DNA of 64,000 nucleotides from assembly GCA_905221615.1 (NCBI GenBank), contig CAJNDT010000326.1:1-64000 (forward strand). The letters are read 5' to 3'. The notes under the pieces were generated by a model. It was given only the letters and a program-made list of their open reading frames with translations. It made no database searches and was not told the DNA's origin. A program made the position numbers and the translations under genes. Origin of the DNA: Symbiodinium sp. CCMP2592 (lineage: Eukaryota; Sar; Dinophyceae; Suessiales; Symbiodiniaceae). Positions 55,601 through 64,000 of this stretch are shown here, in pieces. How positions within the stretch are numbered: the first letter of the stretch is position 1; each line of letters opens with the position of its first letter.

Positions 55601-57412
55601 AAAGTCTTGTCCGCTCACGATTCGGAAAGCATCGTCGTCGGAATGCGAAGACGTGCGGTAAATAGTATGCACAGAGGGAGATCCTCATCGACACAAGATT
55701 TCTTGACAAGCTTGGTTCGCAATGAACCATTGGTCTCCAGATATCTTCCAGAACTATTAATTATTGCATCTATAAGCTCATCGCATCAACACGGACCACC
55801 TGCAACGGCTGCTAGGCGAATGTTGAAGTTCATTTTCATGTACTGGATGATTCGAAAATATCTGGTCGGCCGGTTTACAACATTGCCATAGAAACGATCA
55901 AGCCATCGCAAATTCAATCCCAAACCTGAAGATCATTGTCAAGCTCAGCAAGGACATACACTGCGTTCTTGCATTGCATGATCGAAACATGTGGCTTGTT
56001 TGTGCAGCTGCGTTTCGGCCTGAAGCTGCAATGTTTAGCAAAGCGCACTGTTCCACTACGGCCGTTGCGTCTCCTTCCATGGGGTGGGCAAGACCTTCTA
56101 TGAAAACAAGAAGCCGTGTGTCATATGCAAACGAAGCCTTCTGCTTTGGTTTGAATTATGTCCAAGCGCGTCAGTTCTGGCAGCTCAGGCCCAACCCGAA
56201 ACAGGAGTGTCATGACGTGAGCTAGCTTTCACACCTTCCGCTTCATCTCAGGACTCCTAACACAAAGAAATCTAAAACGATCTAAAACGGTGGCTGAACT
56301 CGGAAAGGCCGGACGGATAGTGATCCGTCGATGCTAGAATCCACGAGCCAGAGATCACCGGGTGTCAGCTGGTCCACCTTCCACCCGCGCGGTCCGATGC
56401 GATGCTGTATGCGATCAACGATTTGAGAGGCAGGCAGACCGCAGCAACCATAGCATAGTCTCACCATCCACAACAGTGAAGCTGGAAGTCCAGGAAAAAA
56501 GCACAATCCAGAAAGTTCCCCCTGGCCGAGAACGCGCTTTCACTCGGCAACGGCACTTGCCGTTGCTATGCGCTTAACAAAGCAGATAGACACAGACTGA
56601 ACCTGGCATGTCTTTGGAAACAGGTAGCTCACACCCAATGCTCGAATAGCAACTTGGATGGAGAGACGCAGCCGGATGGCGAAGAGCATAAACAGAATGT
56701 GAGACAAGTCCGGTGTTCACAAAACAACTTTTAGGACTTCGGCCTCCTGTGTCCGACGACCGCATATAGCATGCCCATAACATACCAGCGGTAATGATGA
56801 ACCCCAGTTTAAGCTGCGTGCAGCAGCACTCAGAACTCGTTTGGAGTGCGCTCGCCACTCAATGCCCAGACCCCGTGATGCAAACACAAACAAGTTGCTA
56901 CTGACTTGCCTGGGTCAAGACGGCGATCCGCTGCTTCCTGGAAAGGCGGACAGGAAGACTTGAGCCACACGTGTACATCGCCATTATCAGAGACCCGTGC
57001 AGCCGTCTGATCTCCGCCTGCGACTCTGCGCGCCAAGTGAGAAAGAGCGAGAGAAAGAGAGAGAGGAGAGAGAGTGCCAGAGAGTGAATCGTGCTGGGAC
57101 TCCCTGCGTGAAGAACTCTGCACTGCGGGCACCTCTAGCATGCAGCCACACTGCGCGATCATCCAGCTGCCCTTGCTGCAGTTGAGACATCTCGTGCCAG
57201 CCGAGCGCCCAGCTCTGCTGGCTCTGCTGCCGACCCCTGCACGTCGCCGCCCAGCTCGGCTTGCTCTGCGTCGCCGCCCAGCTGCGGCATGACCTACGCA
57301 CAGATACGAGTCTGATAAGAAAGCAAGTTCGCAGCAATGTTGCTCGTTCAAAGTACATACCCGCATCTTTTGTCGAAGCTGTTACCACGCGTTTGGCTGC
57401 GCGAGACAGATT
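52308..57412. other. Low-information region with microsatellites
   Basis: (TA)n and (TTTA)n lie at 52637-52685, and (TA)n/(TG)n at 52732-52822. A GGGTGGGT run lies near 52982-53001. AGAGAAAGAGAGAG lies near 57045-57075. Open frames do not show sustained protein-like composition apart from the inverted-repeat peptide at 53270/55697. Confidence 0.5.
53270..55779. repeat. Inverted pair of an about 80-bp coding-like repeat
   Basis: 53270-53350 (minus sense) and 55697-55779 (plus sense) match with only a few substitutions. Both read FLT(R/S)LVRNE(T/P)LVSRYLP(K/E)LLIIA in an open frame. The 2.35 kb between them is unrelated. Only the two end segments are repeated. Confidence 0.75.
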
Positions 57413-58194
57413 TCAGCAGTTGTACAGACTCCAAAGCTGTCTCCTCAAATCTCGATTGGCGTGCTCTGAGAAAGCCTTCAGCTGCTGCTTGGCTTCTGCG
57501 TAGCTTCGTCTTGGATCGTCATCAGCTCGCCACAGAAGCTTCAGGTGTTCCATCACTCTGTTCTGGCACGGGTTCTGACTTTGCAGGACTCTGACCAGCA
57601 GGGACACCCACTTTTGGCGCTGAGGCTTCGACAGTGCGCGCAGTACGCATTTAAGGTACTGGCTACACTGCATTGCCTCAGTCGAGGTCTCTCGGCTGAT
57701 GTCCGAGGACTCTGGCAGTAACAGGTCCCCCATCTGGCCAAGCATGGCTTCCGCGATCAACTGCTGCACAAAGGGGAGGCTGCCAACCCCATAGAACCAC
57801 ACAATGTCGCGCGCTGCCCTCCTCACAGTTTCATCCGGGTGGCTGCAGTGCACAAGCAAGTCTGCAAGGTTTGCGCTGACGATTTTGCGGACATCACTTT
57901 CTGGGAAATGTGTTTGCTCTGCATGCGCCAGCTTCATGCACCACCAGCGGCCTCGGATTGAAAAAAAAGACGACGCTGTTCGCCAGATAAAATATTTTTT
58001 TCCTCGTGTCGTTCATTCAAGGCCGAGAGACACTCAAAGAATTTCTGTTTCGTGAGATCCTTCGCAATCTCGGCATTAAAGGTATCCGGGTCGGCGATGC
58101 CAGATGTCCATTTCTCAGCAAAGTCGCAGATTGACTCGGACCTGCTCCAGCGGAACTCACGGTGCACAACTCCTGCTTGTCTGTGGCCACACAA
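57413..58194 (-). CDS. Helical-repeat (HEAT-like) protein fragment
   Basis: Two overlapping minus frames: 58194-57934 (SESICDFAEKWTSGIADPDT ... LSGEQRRLFFQSEAAGGA) and 57937-57413 (MKLAHAEQTHFPESDVRKIV ... LWSLYNC). They meet at ATGA and probably form one product interrupted by a one-base change or a small intron. The segment LADLLVHCSHPDETVRRAAR followed by hydrophobic helices resembles HEAT/armadillo repeats. The rest is helical. No specific family is recognised. It could be a decayed gene. Confidence 0.38.
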
Positions 58195-58420
58195 CCTGCT
58201 AGTGATCCGCGCCTGTCAAGCCTGCCCAGTTCGGCCAGGTGGTGTATCAAGGCCTCAGGTTGCAGCACGTGCATCCCAGTCTTCCCAGAAAACCTGCTCA
58301 ACTTGAAACTGCCCCAACCAAGCTCTCGGCCCTGGGACTGCTGGCCTGCCGAGACGTCAGGCGCCACTCCATAATTTCATCCACCTGCGGGCAGCTGCCG
58401 GTGCCCCTTCTGCCGGAGGG

Positions 58421-59221
58421 CTACCCCGCTTGAGATGCCCTCAGGCCCTTCCACAGCAAATCCTCGAAAGCCACTACCGTTGCAGACAGGGCGCGGTAAG
58501 GCACTGCAACAGACTGGGCCTTAAGACTTGCTCGCTCGTAGAGTCCAATTTCATGTGTCCTCTCTGATTCAAACATCTGGATGCCAAGTTGCAATGCGTT
58601 CTTTGAGGGGTCGAACGGGTCCCGAACCTCGACATCCCTGGCAGTTGTCGCCAGGCCATCCTTGATGGACCTGGGCTGCAGGCCCGTGTGCGAGACACTT
58701 GATAGCGCGAACCCTGCAGAAGCTTCAGACAAGTGTCTGCACCTCTTGCACAGCTTCTCGAGGATCGCAGCGTGGAGCGCCATCTGACTCCTGAAGCGAC
58801 TCGTCCTCCCCCATCTCATTCTCGCTCGCCTCCTAGCGGCTGAGTGCGAACAAGAGAAGTCGGAAGCTACACTGCCAGTGGTGCCAGCGGTGCCAGTTGC
58901 CAGGCATCTGGTGCCAGGCCTCCAGCATATCCAAATCAGCTGGGTGCTCACGGACTCTCGGCCACCTCGGCGTCGGATACATGGCCTAGTCTCCCAATGG
59001 ATGGGTTGACTTGCCCTCCGTAAGGTTAAATCAAGTGCTACATCCCTCCAAGACTTCTCCAGCTTTTGCATCAGTTGTTGAAAGTTGTAAATAATATTAG
59101 GGCCACTCCAATCCTTTCGTTGCATGGGTTGCGGGATCCGACTATACACAGGCTTCGACCCGTCTTTGTGTGTATAGTTCGTTCCACTATGCGCTCCGAA
59201 TTGACGGTTAAAACCAGGCAA
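58421..59221 (-). CDS. Hypothetical protein, minus strand
   Basis: A 266-codon frame. Most protein-like at its end (MALHAAILEKLCKRCRHLSE; FDPSKNALQLGIQMFESERT; VVAFEDLLWKGLRASQAG, stop at 58421). The middle third is Arg/Ser/Thr noise that may be an unspliced intron. It lies upstream of, and in the same direction as, the fragment at 57413-58194 and may belong to the same gene. Function unknown. Confidence 0.3.
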   Translation of the reverse strand: MPGFNRQFGAHSGTNYTHKDGSKPVYSRIPQPMQRKDWSGPNIIYNFQQLMQKLEKSWRDVALDLTLRRASQPIHWETRPCIRRRGGRESVSTQLIWICWRPGTRCLATGTAGTTGSVASDFSCSHSAARRRARMRWGRTSRFRSQMALHAAILEKLCKRCRHLSEASAGFALSSVSHTGLQPRSIKDGLATTARDVEVRDPFDPSKNALQLGIQMFESERTHEIGLYERASLKAQSVAVPYRALSATVVAFEDLLWKGLRASQAG

Positions 59222-59306
59222 GCCCTCGTTTGGTCTCTTCGGGTTGCCTATGTCTCTTGCTATTTGCCCCCTGCATTAATTGACACAAACTACTCAACTC
59301 AAATCC

Positions 59307-59861
59307 TCATGTTGGCATTTCTCCATGTTGATTCGAGTCGTTGTGTTGGCTCTTCGCGAGCTCCTCTGTGTAGTTGCTCAAAGCCCCTCTTCGTCTTTTC
59401 GGGTTGTCAAACACGTTCTTCCAATCACGTCGTAATCGCTGAGAATGGTGCTCGCCGTTCTCCGCGAGAGCACTTTCCCAGGAGGCATCCTGCAAGCGCA
59501 TAAGCTTGTTGAGGACTACACGCTCGTTGTAGCTTGGAGTGTTCTGCTGCACCCTGAGGGCGACTCCAACCCGTGTGCCAGCCTGAAAACCTGAAAATAC
59601 AGACATCCACATCCAGACTGCTTCACGGGCAGCTAGCCGCCTCAGAGCCAGCCGCCGACACAGGAGATGCTGCGCGGGACGGCGCCAGGGTACTTCTTTC
59701 GCCGATGCTGTCTCTGTGCCTCTGCCACATTGCTTGCAGAGAAGTGTATGCCCCTTTCGCACCTTCGTGTTATCGCGAATCCAAATTCTATCAAAACCCA
59801 CCTGTGGTACCAGATTGTGAATGCAGACCATGGAGCGGAGATTAGAGAAAATCGAGTGCAA
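59307..59861 (-). CDS. Hypothetical protein, minus strand
   Basis: A 184-codon frame; the part from about 59600 down (VFSGFQAGTRVGVALRVQQN ... LRRDWKNVFDNPKRRRGALS, stop at 59307) reads as protein. The upstream part is less convincing. No domain recognised. Confidence 0.25.
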   Translation of the reverse strand: MHSIFSNLRSMVCIHNLVPQVGFDRIWIRDNTKVRKGHTLLCKQCGRGTETASAKEVPWRRPAQHLLCRRLALRRLAAREAVWMWMSVFSGFQAGTRVGVALRVQQNTPSYNERVVLNKLMRLQDASWESALAENGEHHSQRLRRDWKNVFDNPKRRRGALSNYTEELAKSQHNDSNQHGEMPT

Positions 59862-60713
59862 CGTGGATTGAAGGCAAGCAGATAAGAGAACTGTTCAGAA
59901 GATTTCCATAAGCTCAGGCGGCCACAGACCAAAGAAAGTGGCGTTCTTGTCCTTGCTTGCACTGGTTGGCGTCATCATCAGAGGCTGTGACCTCAGGTCA
60001 GATGGCTCCGTAAACTCAGGCAGCTGTTCCACCTGACAAATCTTACTTCATGGTCAATGGAGATCATCGTCATCCAGTATTGTACAATGTAGATTGATTG
60101 CCGAACCATACTGCAAGTCATTACAGAGCACTCCGTGCAAACGGGAACTGGGCTGCACCTTACAGAAGGCTGAGGCAGCTGAAGCAGATGGATATGACAA
60201 GGTCCGCGGCACAGATACTTGCAGCTTGGCAACTGCCCCCAGCCATCCTCCAAAGAGATATGCTCCTGCAGGCTCCCAGGCTTTGTGAGGACTGCATGCT
60301 CTCTGCAGGTACAAAGAGCTAGAAATGCTGGAATGATCGGACAACAGATTTCAACAGTTGTCCAAACTTCTCGGGGACTTGTTCTTGGGAATCCATTGGG
60401 AGACACTCTTCACAACCCGCAAGGGCCCCCTTGACCTCGCATGCGCTCAGCCCGAAAGTCCAATGCCAACGAATATCCGTACCCACACAATCACAAGCCC
60501 TGCTAATTATGTCTTGCAGCCACGTGCGACCCCTTCTCGAAACATAGCGGAATAGTCAAAGAACCCTTACAAGCTATGCATGATTGACGTGCCGGAGTTG
60601 TGGGACTGATTGGGGCTTCGGAGCAGCATCGATGAAAGTTTATGGGTGGCTACGAGCCAAAGTGGTGAGCTATGGACTGCTGCTGAGGCACACCGAACAC
60701 CAAGCACGGCTTC

Positions 60714-61627
60714 ACGGCGGCCTCCTGCGTTCATGCAGACGTGGAGGAGGGTTTGAACAGGTCTGCCCTTCTGCAGAGTTCCATGATGTTCCACGATTAT
60801 TTTACCGATTCTGATCCAAAGGCCCAGATTGAAAAGCATTGGAGTCATCTCCCTGGCAGATAAACATCACATGCTCCCCAAAATCTCACCTCGGCAGCAC
60901 AGTTCTCTGCCAGGGGCTGCTCCGCTTTGCAGTGCCTGGGCTTGCGATAGTGCTGCTGCTCAATCCCGCCTTCTGGCAGCTTGCCGTTTGCTGTCAAATC
61001 CCCGCGACCGCCCACGCCGACGAGTCGAAAAAACGACGCATTGCTGCCCAAGCCTCTGTTCAGTACCACCATGCCGGAAGAGCTGAGCAGCGCTTGGTAG
61101 TTCGACCTGCTTTACCACCGCGGCCTCCTGCGTCCATGCAGACGTGGAGGAGGGTTTGAACAGGTCTGCCCTTCTGCAGAGTTCCATGATGTTCCACGAT
61201 ATTACACACACATGCTCCCCAAAATCTCACCTCGGCAGCACAGTTCTCTGCCAGGGGCTGCTCCGCTTTGCAGTGCCTGGGCTTGCGATAGTGCTGCTGC
61301 TCAATCCCGCCTTCTGGCGGCTTGCCGTTTGCTGTCAAATCCCCGCGACCGCCCACGCCGACGAGTCGAAAAAACGACGCATTGCTGCCCAAGCCTCTGT
61401 TCAGTACCACCATGCCGGAAGAGCTGAGCAGCGCTTGGTAGTTCGACCTGCTTTACCACCGCGGCCTCCTGCGTCCATGCAGACGTGGAGGAGGGTTTGA
61501 ACAGGTCTGCCCTTCTGCAGAGTTCCATGATGTTCCACGATATTACACACACATGCTCCCCAAAATCTCACCTCGGCAGCACAGTCCTCTGCCAGGGGCT
61601 GCTCCGTTTTGCAGTGCCTGGGCTTGT
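60714..61627. repeat. 341-bp tandem repeat, about 2.5 copies
   Basis: Units beginning ATGCTCCCCAAAATCTCACC start at 60871, 61212 and 61553, exactly 341 bp apart. The third is truncated at about 61627. An 84-bp partial unit (CGGCCTCCTGCGT...TTCCACGAT) lies ahead at about 60714-60797. The copies are nearly identical, so the array is recent. Confidence 0.92.
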
Positions 61628-61781
61628 GCTAATTAGTGCTGTTGGCCAGCATGCCAGCATGTCAGCGAAGTTGGCTCGCATGGGGGATTTCGTGCAGCCG
61701 GCAAACTGCGTCTCGTAGAGACTGCGCTCGAGTTCGGAGATCTTCTTGTTCCGCCTCGACAACCTGCAGGCACTGACTCCA

Positions 61782-62054
61782 TCACACTCCCACGCTCGCT
61801 CTCACTGTCTGCTCCTGATCCTCAGGCCCTTGCTGCTTCTTCAGGTTCCGGATCCATCCGTTCTGCCTGATGTGGCACGACATCTGAGACCCTGAAGCTG
61901 CGGAGGTCCGGGCAAGTTCCCGTGGTTCAAATTCAGCTCTCCCTTTCCGTTTGGGGGTGACTCTCTGCATGACAGACAGGCGAGCGAGCTGCCGGGATGA
62001 AGCATCGTGGGCCACATCCAACTGCTCCAAGAGGTCCTCGACCAGCTGCCGCAC
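61782..62054 (-). CDS. Coding-like exon, helical, unknown
   Basis: A minus frame containing RQLVEDLLEQLDVAHDASSR and QLARLSVMQRVTPKRKGRAE, coiled-coil-like then basic. No ATG at a convincing place, so it is probably an internal exon. The end at 61782 may not be the true border. Confidence 0.3.
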   Translation of the reverse strand: MRQLVEDLLEQLDVAHDASSRQLARLSVMQRVTPKRKGRAEFEPRELARTSAASGSQMSCHIRQNGWIRNLKKQQGPEDQEQTVRASVGV

Positions 62055-62461
62055 GAAGAACAGATGAACACTGTCGGGACACTTCCTCGGACAGAGCCAT
62101 CAGAGCCAGAGCCTTGCAGACTAATGCTCATGTTGTATGCCAAGACACGCCCACGTCTCCAGCTTCTGCCGGACCCAGCGGCGATGGCGTGCTACCGGCG
62201 GCGACATTCAATTTAGTGAGCAGTTTCTGCCATGAGATATGCGTAGTTGCGGCTGCAGGCATATGCGCGAACACGAGCTTGCAACATGCATTGATAACAT
62301 GTACGAGTGCTTCGATATGCTAAGAACTTCATCCGTGTGACTGGTGCGTGCTGCATGATCCAGCTGCGGCCATCAAAATCCCGCAGGTCTTCACACTAGG
62401 TCGATCTCGCACGCTCCCTGTTGCTGATGCATAACGGCATAACGCATCTGAGGTCGAAGCA

Positions 62462-62622
62462 GGAGGACGAGGCCGAGCAAAGGCAGAGGAAGCCAAGCGC
62501 AAGCAGGCGGAGGCCCTGGACGTTCCTACGAGCCCCGTAGCGGCAGTCACATGGCATTCACTTGATGTCGAAGCAATGCAATTTGCGCAGTCCAGCAAGA
62601 AAGCCAACCCCAAAGCCAAAGG
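62462..62622 (+). CDS. Coding-like exon, plus strand, unknown
   Basis: A plus frame reading RAKAEEAKRKQAEALDVPTS, then PVAAVTWHSLDVEAMQFAQS, then SKKANPKAKG. Composition is clearly protein-like, and the Lys-Ala ending recalls cargo proteins of the transposon at 831-17013. No start or stop is defined; likely an internal exon. Confidence 0.32.
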
Positions 62623-63107
62623 TTGCTTGCCTCAATCTCCGCAGAGCTAGTTATCGTGACAATAGCAGTACAAACTCTCTGCAACTGCTGCAACTAATCT
62701 TTTTGAGCGCCTGCAAGCCGTCAGCCGCTAAAGTCCAATCGGCGGACCAGATGCGATCCAAATCGCTGAGCATAAGCGCGGGGATGAATGAGGCTGCAAA
62801 CAAAGGGAACGGCAAGCCGCGTTCATCCGTCTTCCGCTCACTTCCGCTTCAGACGGCCTCCAACTGCCACCACCTCGAAAGTGCAGCGGCTGCACACAAG
62901 CCTACACAAACTAGACGCATGCGAGGTCCCTGCCAGTCATGGGGAGCTTCATGCCAAGTTCCTGACAAAGCATGATTAAAGAAGCAGCCACATACCGATT
63001 CAAAGGCGACTCGAAGGACCCCTTGAGCCCCTTGAGGCCTTGCTCAGCGTCTCTTGCATCACGATCGCGGAACTGCTTGTGAGACCCACCTGAGACAGCG
63101 CCGTACA

Positions 63108-63251
63108 TCACTCCACTTGCTCAAAACGTGCATCCCGCGACGTTTCGCAGCGCAGATTGGCCTCCATGAGCGGTGTCTCTGTGTCGATTTCCTCAAGCTC
63201 CGTCCCAGTGACCGCAGCGACGATGTCGCGAACCTCGCAGTCGTTGCCATG
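63108..63251 (-). pseudogene. Acyl-carrier-protein-like fragment, second copy
   Basis: The minus frame reads EVRDIVAAVTGTELEEIDTE then TPLMEANLRCET and runs to a stop at 63108. Clearly related to 42149-42262. The expected Asp-Ser after the PLMEA-x-L motif is replaced by Arg-Cys, so it cannot be a normal carrier site. Confidence 0.38.
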
Positions 63252-64000
63252 TGGAAGTCTATGAGAACTCTGCTGCGACGTTTCCCTCCGCGTCTTCGCC
63301 ATGACTGACTGCCTGGGGGGTGATGGCGCCGCCATGTCCAGGGTTGGCCTCGGCGCACGGTACCCCCCAGCTGCGAGCAGACCCAGCTGCGAAGAAAGAG
63401 GCAGCGTTCCGCCGTTCCGCTGAGCGCCGATCCCAGTGGAGCGCTGTATACGGCCCGCGCGGCGACGGGCGCGGCCTCCTGCAAGGACTGAGCATTCGGG
63501 CAGGACCCTCCGCTTTGGCACAAGACGGCCTCCAATGGAGCATCAGCCTAGTGCAACCACCTCGAAAGTGAGCGGCGGCACACAAGCCCACCGGACTGGT
63601 AGACAGCTTCCTTCCCAAGTGTCGGGCACCGGCGTCACGTCTGCTCCCGGCATGGGTCCCGGTACACCCGGTCTCGGCTCGCTGGGCCTCGGGACCGCGA
63701 GCGACTTGTGGAAACCTCGGTGCGTCCGTAAGTCGCGTCATCTCAGCTTGCCGCCGGGCGGTGGCGATGAGGCTGGGGTGCTTCAGCAACTCAGCCACAT
63801 TGCTAAATAGTAGTCATGAAGCTGTGCTGGACTGGACTGATTCATACTGGCACGTGCGCCGCCTCTCCCAGATGTCAGCACGAGTCTGGTCACGATCTCT
63901 CATACCTTCCTTCGCCCACGGAGCCCGCCCGCCCACACGGCCCTCAGGTTAAGGTCGACTGCCCACAGCGCCGAAGGGCCTAAAGGCTTTGTGGGGAGCT
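63252..64000. other. Right end of window, no supported gene
   Basis: GC-rich sequence with open frames on both strands, but no recognisable motif. Confidence 0.4.

Overview
The window looks like dinoflagellate nuclear DNA. The clues are short interstitial TTTAGGG/CCCTAAA tracts, gene families I associate with Suessiales-type dinoflagellates, abundant TA/AG/TC/CA microsatellites inside and between genes, tandemly duplicated genes on one strand, and OPR-type repeat proteins. No ribosomal RNA, tRNA or CRISPR array was recognised. Exon borders are approximate, because dinoflagellate splice sites are relaxed and could not be tested here.

Layout. 1-830: a 76-bp tandem repeat and telomere-like tracts. 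831-17013: a very large DNA transposon. It is bounded by perfect 23-bp terminal inverted repeats and carries one intact DDE-type transposase-like ORF (14493-16577). At least six further same-strand genes or exon groups precede it; most are Ala/Lys/Gln/Pro-rich and several carry zinc-ribbon-like cysteine pairs. They are separated by AT-rich, microsatellite-filled spacers. 17014-22100: GC-rich sequence with no gene I can support. 23078-27130 (minus): an ankyrin-repeat cation channel of TRP/ion-transport type, with an intron full of microsatellite. 30225-31592 (minus): an intronless MFS transporter. 33249-38184 (minus): a tandem duplication of a gene fusing a membrane fatty-acid-hydroxylase/sterol-desaturase domain to a TauD/TfdA Fe(II)/2-oxoglutarate dioxygenase. 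38889-41966 (minus): an OPR-repeat protein that appears to be spliced to a cytidine-deaminase-like domain, a candidate organellar RNA-processing or editing factor.

43765-52307 (minus): a structurally complete LTR element. It has 284-bp LTRs differing at one base, TG...CA ends, a TTAGG target duplication, a polypurine tract and a plausible internal-tRNA-type primer binding site. Its roughly 7.3 kb of coding sequence shows no reverse transcriptase, RNase H, integrase or protease that I can recognise. It encodes a chain of seven short-overlapping ORFs of unknown function. 52308-64000: mostly low-information sequence with dispersed repeats, a 341-bp tandem repeat, a few coding-like fragments of unknown function, and a degenerate acyl-carrier-like fragment that also occurs at 42149.

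The two most notable objects are the 16.2-kb cargo-carrying TIR transposon and the pol-less LTR element. The OPR-deaminase gene and the duplicated hydroxylase-dioxygenase fusion are the most interesting host genes.
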